Shown piece by piece: positions 22,669 through 34,268 of a stretch of 64,000 nucleotides of DNA. Position numbers and translations under genes: made by a program. Numbering within the stretch: position 1 is the stretch's first letter; the number at the start of each line of letters is the position of its first letter. A model generated the notes under the pieces. That model made no database searches, was not told where the DNA came from, and saw nothing but the letters and a program-made list of their open reading frames with translations. The stretch is from Dendrocalamus latiflorus (Eukaryota; Streptophyta; Magnoliopsida; Poales; Poaceae): positions 1,456,447-1,520,446 of the forward strand of contig CM029627.1 of the NCBI GenBank assembly GCA_017311315.1, written 5' to 3'.

Positions 22669-23581
22669 ATGTTTGAATACTGGAGATCGTGCCAATGGCT
22701 CCCACCGGCAAGTGGGCCCTAGGACCGCTGTCATCGTTGACTCGTGTCAGCCAGGCTGTGATCTTGTTCTAAGACTTATTTCTTAATAAAGATTATCTCC
22801 TCTTCTAAATTAAAAAGAAATATATTTTTAAGTAATAATATCTTAGTAATGATTATCATCTCTTTTAAATTGAGAAGAAACATATCTTTAAGCAATAACA
22901 CCCGACGGTTGCTATAATTTTACTTAATTAAGGACTAGATGTTTTGCTTTTTTGTGAGTATTTCTAGTATTTTCTTTTTGTCTTAGAGATTTAAAATACC
23001 TGTTATTGATTTTTAGTAATAGATAGATAGATGCATAAGAAAGCATTTATTCATAGGAAGTGATGTTCGATTTAGGGGAAAAGATGAGGTAGCTGGAAAG
23101 GAACGAATGGACAGAAATCTTCAGAACTTCTGTAATATTCACCCACACCATTATTCACGGCTGCTAACATTTCGTTCGTTCGCACATAGGGGTCCTACTG
23201 CTCTGACATTGGAGCTTTTAACACCGGTCCATGGGACTGTTTTTTTAGCCGAAGTTTATGGTTTTTGGGTGTGGTTTGTGACTTTTAGACTGTTCGTATA
23301 AGAAATTACAGAGTAACAGAAACTCACATGCAGTTTTTGTTGATATAAATAAAGTTGGTACAATATGTACTATAATTAACTAATAGATATTATCTTAAAA
23401 AGATACTTTGTTTAAAAACTAGTTAATATAGAAAAATCAAAAATTGAAAAAGAACGGGACTTATGTCTGTTGCATATAAATAATCCTCATATATCACACT
23501 TGAGATGTTACACTAGTGACTGTAGAAATCAATCACCTGGCAGACTGGCAGCTAAGCTACCGAAAGCCCTAGCGTTCGGAA
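22669..23581. other. Intergenic with short direct repeat
   Basis: 22766-22905 contains two diverged direct copies of about 75 bp (…AATAAAGATTATCTCCTCTT… and …AGTAATGATTATCATCTCTT…). The rest is AT-rich with no supported gene. Confidence 0.35.
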
Positions 23582-24160
23582 TCATACCCTATACAAAGCC
23601 CGGGGGTTCCCGGCCGCTGAGGGCGTCCACGTCGCCCCCAGCGCTCCCTCGGCCGGCGCGTGGCGGCCGAAATTTGCGTACTGTCGGGGGAGCTGTTTTG
23701 CGAAAAAGTCCCCGCGTTTTTCTGAAATTACATAAAGGTCCTTGGTTCTCGCGAAAAGGTCCCTGCCAGTTTTTTCAAGCCCTTCCACTTTGCAGGATAG
23801 CCCCCCGTGGTTTCTAAATTACGTACGGGTCCTCGTTTATTACGTACATGCCCTCGGTTTTTTACGCAAAAGACCTTCGACTTTTTTGAAAATACACATG
23901 TGCCCTCGATTTTTTTTCCAGTTTTTTCCAGCCCCTCCACTTTGCAGGATAGCGCCTCGCGGTTTCTAAATTACGTACGGGCCCTCGTTTATTACGTACA
24001 GGCCCTCGATTTTTTACGAAAAAGACCTTCGACTTTTTTTAAAATACACATGTGCCCTTGATTTTTTTAATTTTTTAAAAAACTCCTCACGAATTATCGC
24101 CTCTTTCACTTCGGTACACACGGTGGCTGGCGCGGCGTGGCGCCGCGCCTACGAGGCTAG
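23582..24160 (+). mobile_element. Non-autonomous Helitron, copy 1 (579 bp)
   Basis: The 5' end is TCATACCC preceded by A; the 3' end is CTAG followed by T, the Helitron A|T insertion rule. A GC-rich hairpin (GGCGCGGC, loop GTGGC, GCCGCGCC) ends 7 nt before CTAG. The interior has two copies of a block of about 150 bp (CCACTTTGCAGGATAG, then AAATTACGTACGGG, then AAAGACCTTCGACTT) and no protein-like frame. Confidence 0.82.
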
Positions 24161-24313
24161 TATCCTGACATTATGAAGGTACACATGCATCATAGATCAG
24201 TGCCAGTGGGTCACCGGTGGATGCCATGACCCATGAGATGGTTCAGACGGATCTCTGTTCACTCATCAATCAGAGAATTCACGGGCTGAAGCAACGAAAT
24301 ATCTTGTCACGAA

Positions 24314-24765
24314 TCATACCCCTAGTAAAGCCGGGGGGGTTCCGCCCCCCGCGCCGAGCCACGTCCCCCCCCCCCCCCCCCCCCCGCGCTCCCCCCGGCC
24401 GGCGCGTGTCGCCCGTTTTGGCGTACGGCCGGGGGAGGCAATTCCCTCCGGGTTTTCGGAAATTACGTAAAGGTCCTTTTTTCTCGCGAAGAGGTCCCTG
24501 GATTTTTTCGAAAAAACCCCTGCAAGTTTTTTTCCTACAAAATTTTTTGATTGCGCCCCGCGGGTTTCCAGAATTACGTATAGGTCCTTATTTACTTACG
24601 TACAGGTCCTTACAGGTCCTCGGTTTTTTACGAAAAAGACCTTCGGTTTTTCCTAAATTACGCATGTGTCCTCGATTTTTTTATTAAAGCCCTGCAGATT
24701 GTCGTCTCTTTTACTTCGGTCCACACGGTGGCTGGCGTGGCGTGGCGCCACGCCTACGTGGCTAG
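24314..24765 (+). mobile_element. Non-autonomous Helitron, copy 2 (452 bp)
   Basis: Same family as the copy 150 bp upstream: A|TCATACCCCTAGTAAAGCC at the 5' end and ACGTGGCTAG|T at the 3' end, with hairpin GGCGTGGC-GTGGC-GCCACGCC. It has only one copy of the internal AAAGACCTTCGG block and contains a C21 tract (24365-24385). Confidence 0.82.
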
Positions 24766-24789
24766 TTGTATAGATGCACCGGCCATTGC

Positions 24790-25685
24790 ATTATCGCTAG
24801 AGTAGTTGTTGAGTTAAATAACTCATATCTAGTTTTTTACGATTTAGAAAATATGCTATAAAGAGTCTAGATGAATTTTATTGGAATTAGAACTTACACT
24901 TTTATTTGGATTAGCGTTTCTACTCTAAATTAGTGACATGCTAAGAAAAACTATATAAACCATGGAGTGACCGTGGAGAAGAACTAAGCAACTAAGCAAT
25001 CAAGTCTACTCATCCAAAGCAGAGAACGCACAAGAGAATTAGAGATTAGGATATTCTTTAGCACTAGATTCTTGTATAGAGCAAATATCTGGGGTCTTAA
25101 AAAATTCGAGAGGGTTGTGAGTGAGCGAAAATCGCTTGTACTCTTTTAAGATTGTGTTTAAGGAATTTATGGTCGACTTTGCCAAATACTAACCTCTCGC
25201 AGTTCGTCATTGCTCATTTCAGTCGCTCATCATAGAAGCTCATTCTCGCGGTCGTCGCTCAAAATTAGAAGTGCGTAGCTCATTATTTCGTATGTAGTTA
25301 TACGCTTGTAATCACTGACTTATAATATGTTGCTGTCATTATCAATCTTCGCACTAATATTTTGCCTATCCCATTTGTTGCAAGGTACTCTCAAAATTAA
25401 GAATGCGTAGCTAATTATATTGAGAAGGCAGTGCATAACTCATTAGGTACACGACAGTGTTGATTGTTTCTCCCGAAAGATATGTAATTTTTTATGGTAT
25501 ACTTTCGACGTTATTCCCGTAGTCATAATCATAATTGTTGTTATTTAGTTAGTCATAATTAATGTAGTTTGTATTATAAAGTAGGTTTACTGTCATTATT
25601 AATCTTCGCACTAATATTTGGTCTGTCATATGTATTGGAAGGTATGGTTTTATCAAAGCTTCTCGAATAGTTGTACGATGAGAAA
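24790..25685. repeat. Repeat-derived segment, LTR-like, with internal direct repeats
   Basis: Includes a TATA-like ACTATATAAACC (about 24950) and a 55-bp direct repeat (CATTATCAATCTTCGCACTA at about 25336 and CATTATTAATCTTCGCACTA at about 25595). A short stretch at 24805-24870 (TTTTTTACGATTTAGAAA, CTATAAAGAGTC) resembles 38240-38300 inside PAO4 intron 7, so both may be fragments of one element. No coding frame. Full LTR pair not found. Confidence 0.45.
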
Positions 25686-25689
25686 CACC

Positions 25690-27590
25690 GTTGCCACTCA
25701 TGGATGACGGGTGATGCAGCTGGCCCTTCACCCTTCAAGCTGCCGGGAGGAGGGATCTGTGGGCGCTAGACAAGCGCCACGTTCCAACCCTGCAGGCCAC
25801 AAGCTTATTGCCCTTTACGAGGCTGGTACCCCTAGTCTGGCTATCTGCTACATGCTTGTGCAGCTGTGGAGTTGGGAGCACTTCCTTATCAGACGTTCGA
25901 CCATCTTGATGCCAGTGCACCCGTTCAGCAAGTTTGCTGACCTAACAAATGGGCCCACTATGGCCATCCAGTGGACTACTGCCCGTCTGCACTGGGCGAA
26001 GGGCAAACCGTCGAGGTGCTACTTACTATGGCACAATGAGTTCGAGTCATTGCATGACAGCGACATTATATGGGGTCCATGGACTGTAGATTTTGTGGAT
26101 CGTGTATCGTCGTAGGCTTGTCCCTGCAATGCCTAGAGGACGCGGAGTTATGAGCGACGACACACTATCTGGTGTTCTTATTTATGGTGGAGACTTACGC
26201 GCCACAGCGTGTGATACGACAGTTCGGTTTGCACCAGGCCGTGCCCCTTCTGGACGGCAGGTTCCTACCGCAAGCCATATACCGGTCAATCAAACTCCAT
26301 CCAACTAATGTGTATACTTTATATGTCTTGCTATATAATGTCAATGATTCTGGAAATGCAGATGATCAAGGGTTGGTCGGCATGGTATGGACTGGCATGC
26401 ACTACAGCAATAGTAGACGACGGCATGTACGGATAGGGCGCACCTCAATGTCATCATGGAGCAGCGTCCGTACGACGACCAGACGTACGATGGCATGACA
26501 ACGTAAGACAGTTCTAATTTCTTATCATTTCATTTAAGAAATTCATACTGATCGTTATTGAACCTGTTTCATATGTCACTTCAGCTGAAGCGGGAGCAAC
26601 GCATCGCAAGGGCGTTCGAGCCCACCATCACCAACCCAAAGACACCACCGGTCCTGCAGAATACTTTGAAGTATATCTTAAAGCAGGCCAAAAAATAGTG
26701 CACAACCTAAACTACGGCCATTCCACGGATTGCACTGTGCACATAAGCCACTCAGTAGTGGCACCATGCTCACCCGCTAGGTCATCACGACCTAGCAAGT
26801 CCAGCCGACCATCGCAATCTACTGATTCTGGCTGGCGTCGTAATACTAGCCGCCGATCATCTGTGCGCCGTATCGACGAGGAGGTAACTTATGTACAAGC
26901 CTACATTTTATTTTCCTATTAGGCCTTGCATTCCACTAACATCATGGCATTCTCCCACCGCAGGTCCGTCGTCGAGATGCATTACTTTTGACGTCCGCAC
27001 CACTTGCATAGACTACCGCTCCCCGTTCTTCATATTCACTACACATTCGGGGGGTATGAGATTCGCATTGTACATCTGGATATTTATTGTGACTAATATC
27101 GTTTCATCTTGCAGTCTCTAATTCAACGTGGGGGTGACGACGAGTCCACCGATGACGATACATGCCTCTCAGATGTTTCAGCGTACGCAGGGTAGAGCTC
27201 AGCGTTCACAGCATACTTAGGGTTTGGACACTTCGGTGGGCAGAACACCTTCGGCTTTGCTGCCACGTCGTACGGTCAAGACGAGAGCTCCTTTGCACCA
27301 TGAGGGGATTTCTACAGTCCTTTGTTCACGATATTATTGCGGGCGACTTGCAGTTTGGCATGTCTTAGCCGGAGGACATCGACCCTTGTTAGACCCAGCC
27401 TACTGTACCTAAGCCTACTGGATCACTGCCGGCAACTGAGCAAACAGAACGGTCTCCATACCTCCATCAACCTGAGACGCAACCTTGGACCAACCAACGT
27501 ATCCCACGGGACATGCTCGTACTCAACGGAAGACAAAACCACATACGGGGAGGTAGATGTGGCGAGGAGGTAGTAGTGGCTCAGATGAGT
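25690..27590 (+). pseudogene. Plant mobile domain (PMD) protein of a transposon, broken
   Basis: A frame at 25711-26115 reads LIALYEAGTPSLAICYMLVQLWSWEHFLIRR and later a WTTARLHWAKGKPSRCYLLWHNEFESL segment, the pattern of the PMD (aminotransferase-like) domain found in transposons and in MAIL1-type host genes. After a frame change it continues as VETYAPQRVIRQFGLHQAVP (about 26185), a conserved PMD block, then RPYDDQTYDGM in another frame and a low-complexity C-terminal region with stops (to about 27570). At least two frame changes are needed, so it is a relic. Confidence 0.75.
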
Positions 27591-27599
27591 GAGTCATAT

Positions 27600-28225
27600 C
27601 GCATCCAGTGTGATACATTTTTTTACTACTGCATTTACTTTTACTTGTACAAGTATTCCTAATGTATAAAAGTTTAGAAAATCATGAAATATTCATAAAT
27701 TCACGATTAAATTAACCCGAATAAACGTGGTCAATTTGGACTATATAAAATTCCTAAAAAAATTACACAATAACTATGACTGTGTCGGAAAGCTTCACAT
27801 AAAATTTTATAATGTTTGGAGCTCGTTTGCTATATGTGAAATCTCATACAAATATCAAAAGTGTATGAACTTTTGAGCAACATTCACAATGGATAAAATT
27901 ACCCAAAAATTACATTGTCAAGCACGTTATGTCGGAAGGTTGTACATAAAATTTCATAATTTCTTGAACTAATTTGATATATTTGAAAATTCAAACAACT
28001 ACTAAACGAAAAAAATTAGGGCAGATAATTAAGCCTGTTTAATCACCTGCCGTCTCCTCACCAGGCGGCAAGCGCTTGCCGGCGGTGGCCCCCCACGCGT
28101 CGTCTTGTCAGCGCTGTCGCCCGCCAATGAACGGCAAAAATGATATTTTTATAAATACAATATATATACTGCTACTTTTATAAACGCCATCGTCAACGTA
28201 CCAAATCCGCTAAAAAGTTCTTAGA
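27600..28225. repeat. Terminal part of PMD-associated element
   Basis: AT-rich, then GC-rich, then a terminal AAATCCGCTAAAAAG. The same order of blocks (CATAAAATTTTATAAT, then TTGCTATATGT, then ATTCAAACAA, then CCCACGCGTCGTC, then GATATTTTTATAAATAC) recurs at 59930-60415, so both are ends of one mobile-element family. Confidence 0.7.
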
Positions 28226-28581
28226 GTGCGCCGGTGGTCAAGCCGTTCCACATACTAGCTGGCTCGTTAGAGCGAGAGCATACGACGCGCAATAATCGAA
28301 CAACCGAGGGACCGAAACGCGAAACGACCACTTCTGTATAAACCGCGGCGCCATCCCCGCCCGCCCCGCACCAGGCAGAGTCATAACTAACCCAACCCTC
28401 CTCCTCCACCACCGCTCGGCTCGCGCGGTGGGCTTCGTGGCTCCGCGTGAGGGAATCGCCGGTGTGGGGCCGGCGGCGGCGGTGGCGGGTCTCGCCGTCG
28501 ACGAGTTGGTTCGGGTATGAGAGGGTTCCATGCGGCGCCGAGCCGCCGACCACCGCTGCCAGCGTCCCCTGTTGCGGCTTC

Positions 28582-28674
28582 ATGGACGGCCTCCTCATCT
28601 TCGTCTTCTACCTCTCGCTTCCTATACGTGGCGGCCGCGACCACTTGTTAATCTCCACCTCGTCTAACTGTTAG
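28582..28674 (+). CDS. Conserved peptide uORF of PAO5-like gene
   Basis: A 30-codon ORF in the leader, ending 138 nt before the PAO5 start codon. Its core DGLLIFVFYLSLPIR matches DGLLVFVFFISIPIR in the leader of the neighbouring PAO4-like gene (11 of 15 identical, 4 conservative). The surrounding leader DNA is quite different. Family knowledge: plant PAO2-4-type mRNAs carry a conserved peptide uORF that represses translation and responds to polyamines. An earlier in-frame ATG at 28447 would give a 75-codon form. Confidence 0.75.
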   Translation: MDGLLIFVFYLSLPIRGGRDHLLISTSSNC

Positions 28675-28812
28675 CCTCCGCCGGCCGATCGATCTCGCCA
28701 CGCACACTCTGCGCTCTGATTCCGACCTCTCTGTTTCGATACTATTTTCCCCGCCATCGCCGTCGTCGAACGCAATTCGGATCGGGGCCGTTTCACTTGC
28801 CCGCGTCAGAGG

Positions 28813-31800
28813 ATGGACCAGCCGCCTAATGGCTTCGCCGCCGGAGGTGCGCGTCCGATCAAAACACTCCCCCTTTTTTTCCTCCTCAGAAGTTATTGTT
28901 TCGTGTGTAATTTTGCAATTTGGTGTGTTTAGTGTTGCGTACTTGCGTTAGGTGTAGAGAAATTTACATTCCACCATGCATTCAGATCTTCTGTGCAATT
29001 TTAAATTGTTTCAAGTGGTATGGGCGAGTTAGGGGGTGTTTGAGACTGCTCCACAAACTCTGCTCCACAAACTCTACCGTGGAGCAGCTCCACAAAAAAC
29101 CTGGAGTTTGTGGAGCACCCCTTTAGGTGCTCTCACAACTCCAACTTTTTTTCCTCGAACAGAGTGCGTGGAGCTGAACCTGTTTGGCTAAAAAACATGG
29201 AGCGAAGCTGAAAAACGTGGAGTGGAGCAGTCCCAAACACCCCCTTAGTACTAAGTAAAACTAAGTTGATTGCGTTACGCGAGACGTTGTTGTCATGGAT
29301 TGGCGTCCCAATCTTAATTGACTGTATCTAACTTTAGTGGCTTCTCCAATGCTAAAAGGCAAAAATGACAGGGCTTATGGTTACACTCCAAACAATAAAT
29401 AATAGGGCTACCGGTGAATCGGGAGGGGTATTCGAAGCTTAGAACTCAAAGGAGGAGAGAGGGGTAGAATGTGCTGTTTTAAATAACACACGGAAAAATA
29501 GAGACAAGAGATACGGATTTTTACGTGAAAAACTTTTGCGGGAAAAAAAACCACAGACACTTAAAGGCAAATCATTATAATGAGGAGAGATTATAATGGA
29601 ACGCTTGCTCTTGAGCACATCTCTTTTTATTGACTACTAGGTACATATATATAGGGCGAGAGAAAAGAGTCCCACACGGAGAGAAAATTGAATCAGAGTT
29701 GGTTGCTATAGATTAACACCACGTCTAATACAACCTGTGCATAGCCCAGACACCTTTTATGCCACGTCTGGCATGAGGCGATGAAGTGTCCTACACGAAC
29801 ACGATATGAATTTGGATCAACTTTAACAATCTCCACCTTGAGACGAATTTCCTCAAGTAGTCGAAGAATGTGATAAACTCCTCTAATGTAAATTAGCATG
29901 AACACTTTATGTGCCGAAAGTCTATCGGACTAATCTTCAAACAGAAAGACTGGAACAGTCTTGTCGAAACGCTTCTTACGAAGCAAAATTGAGTAAACCA
30001 CCAGCAGGTCTGAACACACAGCTATTAACAAAGTAGACGAACAAATCTGGATCTTCAACAATTCATAACCCCAGCAAAGTCTGAGTCTGTGCAACTGATC
30101 TCCTGAAACAAATGCTCAATCGTCAAGTAGCATAAGCCAAAACATTACTTGTGGCATGGATAGATAGCAAGGAACTCATATCATGGAATTTGGTATGCTC
30201 CACCTGGAACACAAAACTCAGCAAGCAACATTTATTGTAAGAACAACTCTTCAATAAGAAAGATTGGAACAGTCTTATTGCACGTGTAAATATCACGTAC
30301 GTCAAACTGTCGACTTCAAAAGTAATTGAATTACATGACATTGTTGAAACTGCTCTTGTAAAATTGTTTGGATGAAAGAAACTCTTATGCTGTCAATAGA
30401 GAATAAACTGCGGTAGACTCTCATATCGAGCTGCGACAACTGGAAGACGTTGCAGTATCCACATAAAAATAAAACTCCTTCTTGCACTTAAATCCTTCAT
30501 CTCAAACTGAAATTGGGAGCAAAATCTTCACTTTCAAACATCAAAACTCTAGAGAATATTATGCTAGCTGCCATCGGGGTGTTATCAAATGGTGAATAAA
30601 ACACCAAATTTAGTTGTTCCCACAACTGACATTATTTTTTTAAATCTCCTCGATCAAGCGTAGCTCAATTAACTCATTGTAGAAAAGCCTACAACTCCAC
30701 CTTAGACTCTTCTTCTGCAGATCTTACCGTAGTAACTCATAGAAGACAATGGATCATCGATGGAATCGCCAATTAATGTTGGCTTACCTAGCACTAGAAT
30801 AGTCATTGAGATAGAGCATTGAGAATAGTCATTGAGATAGAGCATGGAACAATGCTCAGGATGGGGTGGGTCAACGCCGAATTGAAGTCAAGGCTCGGAA
30901 TAGAGTCGAAGCGAGTCGAATTGATGAGTTGAAGCTGCTGAAAAATCTCTTGGTAATCTCTTCGGGTACGTGTAGCAAATCTCGCCGAAAATTCACACAA
31001 TCCAGATTCTGTTCCTTCGTTTCTAAAGCCGGCGAGATGTCGGCGATCTCTCGCGCGATCCGGGCCTGCGCCGCCGCGTCCCGGAGGAACTTGGCGGCGG
31101 CATCAGCGAAGGAGGTGCCCGCGGCGGGGGTGAGGGCGGCGGCGGCGGTGCCGGGGTGCCGGGGGCGGGATACGGAGGACGGGAAGCGCGTGCAGTGGGT
31201 GTTCCTGGGCTGCCCCGGCGTGGGCAAGGGTACCTACGCCAGCCGCCTCTCGCAGCTGCTCGGCGTGCCCCACTCCCCCAACAATAGGATCAGAATTGCA
31301 ATTTGAATTCATTTAATATTCGTAGGGGACTATCTCTCATGTCTGGGGGTCATCATAGAACACAAAATGATGCAAAAAATGGAGGGTCTTTAATTTCATT
31401 GATCAGCCGAGTTAATTTTGGTGACCTCAACTGAATCACGTTAGGGTAGATGCCAAAAAGTGATGCCGATCATCAATAATCCAGAAACAAAGAATATTAC
31501 AAATAAAGAATATGCTGCTGCATCGGTTTGTCCAGACTGCTGAGCATCGAATAATTCTAGGGGCCATTCAGTTTGATATAATTCCAATATTACACTTTCT
31601 TGTCACGAATCAACTGGAAACAATAAATCACTCTTGACATATATTCCTGAGGTGTTCTATCTATAGAAGACAGTTCTATTCAGCTGGCCATTCATATGAT
31701 AGAGCAGCCAACTTCGTCCAGTTGGAAATTTGACAAACAATTGCCAATTGGTCAGTAAAAATTAATACAGAGATAGCGACACGGAACAGAGCTTTTGATA

Positions 31801-34268
31801 TGTGCTTATGCAGGTAGATGGTTGAGAAATATGCGATACTAGTTTAATTTAATGCTTTATTGGTTTTGAGATGTCATGATCTTAATACAGATACAGTTCT
31901 TAAGCACTAAATACCTTCTATGTTTGCATCCAGGTCTTTTTGTTCAGCACATTGATGGGCAGAACGCTTCTCCCCCTTCTGTCATTGTGATTGGTGGAGG
32001 GATTTCAGGCATTGCAGCTGCTCGTGTGTTGTCTAATGCTTCATTTAAGGTAAATACTGTCACTGTCCAAAAGCAGTAAGTATAATTGGTGTTTTGATGC
32101 CAGGCCCCCTTGTACTTAGTGAAGTTACACACCTACAGGTCACATTATTAGAGTCGAGGGACCGACTTGGTGGCCGTGTGCATACTGACTACTCTTTTGG
32201 CTGCCCAACTGACATGGGAGCATCTTGGTTAGTTGCATACCAGAACTAGTATTTAGTTCTTTTTCTCCACCTTGCATTGAGTTTGATACAGAGTGATCTC
32301 ATGGTTTTATCATGTGATTCAGGTTGCATGGTGTATGCAATGAGAATTCATTGGCACCATTGATCAGGCAGCTTGGGCTTAGATTATATCGCACCAGTGG
32401 TGATAACTCTGTGTTGTATGACCATGATTTGGAGAGGTAATTCGTAATCCATAATGGGCTATGTGTATGCTCCTCCCTTAGCTTGATTGGCTTTCTTTCT
32501 CTTACAGTTGTTGTTTTTGTTTATTTAGCTACGCTCTCTTTGATAAGGATGGTCGTCAAGTTCCCCAGGAGATAGTAACCAAAGTCGGGGAAACATTTGA
32601 GAAAATTCTTAAGGAGGTACTGCAATCATTTGCATTTACATGTTATCTGTTCAATGTTTTTATGAAACAGTTATGAGCTTACTTCTTGTTAATATTGCAG
32701 ACGGTGAAAGTAAGAGATGAAAATGCAAATGACATGCCTCTTATTCAAGCCATCTCAACTGTGCTTGACAGGAATCCAGATCTAAAGTAAGTGGAATATA
32801 GCATCTGCCTAGTTCTGGAATGATGATGTATTAATGCAGGCGTGGAATGTTTAATGATGTGCACTTACCTTTACAGGCTGGAGGGTTTGCAATATGAAGT
32901 ATTGCAGTGGTGCATTTGTAGATTGGAGGCATGGTTTGCCACAGACGTGGATAATATATCTTTGAAAACTTGGGATCAGGTATGTAATAGGGACTATTTT
33001 AAATATTCATATGTACATATAGAGCAATTGTACTATTCAGAAAGCATTCTGTTGGATAAATTGCTTTGTCGAACCCCACTTGCCACTTGCCAGGTCAGCA
33101 GAGAAATGCATGCTGACGTGAGTTACACAGGTGCACATTTACGCTACAACAGTGTACTGAGCTTTGCAAATTTACAGGGACATGTTCTCACTGGTGGACA
33201 TGGGCTTATGGTGCACGGCTACGATCCTGTTATCAAAGCTCTCGCTCGAGATCTTGATATCCACCTGAACCATAGGTATGCAGCAACATATCCTCATGGT
33301 CGAGTAATTCACATGAATACATTGATTAGCCATTTCTGAGGTATAATCCCAAATAGTTAGTTAATTGTCTCTTCTTCTTTTCTTCTTTTTTTTTATGATC
33401 AGGGTTACTGAAATCATCCAGAGGTATAATAAAGTTATTGTATGTGTGGAAGATGGGACAAGCTTTCTAGCAGATGCTGCTATAATAACTGTCCCTCTCG
33501 GCGTACTTAAGGCAAAAATCATCAAGTTTGAACCTGAGCTCCCACAATGGAAACTTTCAGCAATCTCTGATCTCGGTGTTGGCATTGAGAACAAGATAGC
33601 CCTCCGGTTCAACACTGTATTTTGGCCCAATGTAGAAGTACTAGGTAGGGTTGCCCCAACATCAAATGCCTGTGGTTACTTTCTTAACCTTCACAAAGCC
33701 ATAGGACATCCAGTCCTCGTCTGCATGGTAGCAGGAAGATTCGCATATGAAATCGAGAAGCTATCAGATGAAGAATCCGTAAACTTTGTCATGGCTCAGC
33801 TCAAGAAAATGCTGCCAGGGGCCACTGAACCGGTAAAGCCTTGCTGCTTATTTTCATATTCTGTACAGTGAAGTACTAACGTCTCTTTAAATTTCAGATT
33901 CTGTATAGTAGCTTTCAGGTTCTAACGCTTGTGCTACACATCTCCAGGTTCAGTATTTGGTTTCACGGTGGGGTACTGACCCAAATTCACTTGGTTCCTA
34001 CTCGTGTGACCTGGTCGGTAAGCCAGCTGACTTGTATGAAAGATTCTGTGCTCCGGTGGGCAACCTGTTTTTCGCTGGGGAGGCCGCCTGCACCAATTAC
34101 TCTGGGTCTGTGCATGGAGCCTATTCTTCAGGCATTGTTGCTGCAGAGGACTGCCGAAGGCATCTGTCAATGCAGCTAGGTATCTCCGATCTGTTCCAGG
34201 TCGGGAAGATTATTATGAGGGAGGAGATGACTGAAGCTATGTTTCCCCTCCAGATATCCAGGCTGTAA
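28813..34268 (+). CDS. PAO5: Polyamine oxidase, peroxisomal, PAO5-like (intact)
   Basis: Ten exons: 28813-28846, 31934-32049, 32139-32227, 32323-32436, 32529-32616, 32701-32786, 32877-32979, 33178-33275, 33403-33832, 33948-34268. They join to 492 residues beginning MDQPPNGFAAGG. The FAD dinucleotide fold shows VIVIGGGISG and LESRDRLGGRVHTDYSFG; FFAGEAACTNYSGSVHGAYSSG is the C-terminal FAD motif. The protein ends SRL, a canonical peroxisomal targeting tripeptide. Family knowledge: this PAO group back-converts spermine and thermospermine towards spermidine with H2O2 release in peroxisomes. Exon 8 begins GHVLTGG where the paralogue has ERVLTGG. Intron 1 is 3.1 kb and holds a Tourist MITE, a Copia-like remnant and an adenylate kinase exon copy. 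A tandem paralogue lies 2.1 kb downstream. Assignment to PAO5 rather than PAO4 rests on MDQPPNGF, the SRL end and remembered rice sequences. Confidence 0.93.
29032..29244. mobile_element. Tourist-type MITE in PAO5 intron 1
   Basis: 213 bp with near-perfect 25-bp inverted ends (GGGGGTGTTTGAGACTGCTC and GAGCAGTCCCAAACACCCCC), flanked by TTA on both sides (29029-29031 and 29245-29247). TTA duplication and GGG-GTGTTTG termini are typical for PIF/Harbinger-derived MITEs in grasses. Confidence 0.88.
29380..30790 (-). mobile_element. Copia-like LTR retroelement remnant in PAO5 intron 1
   Basis: On the minus strand, CTCAAGGTGGAGATTGTTAA near 29830-29850 looks like the polypurine tract and LTR start of Copia elements. 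From there to about 29380 the minus strand contains a TATA-like CCCTATATATATG and a CAATAAAAAGAG signal, as an LTR would. The part up to about 30790 would be internal sequence but shows no readable gag or pol. The second LTR was not found. Confidence 0.5.
31006..31275 (+). pseudogene. Adenylate kinase first-exon copy in PAO5 intron 1
   Basis: About 270 bp nearly identical to 42327-42594 (short leader plus the start of the adenylate kinase exon 1). It reads MSAISRAIRACAAASRRNLA and through the P-loop GCPGVGKGTYASRLSQ. Homology stops abruptly at both ends: upstream at TCTGTTCCTTCG and downstream after GTGCCCCAC, before the rest of the NMP-binding part. Only scattered substitutions separate the two. 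It lies on the same strand as PAO5 and the adenylate kinase gene. Confidence 0.93.
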
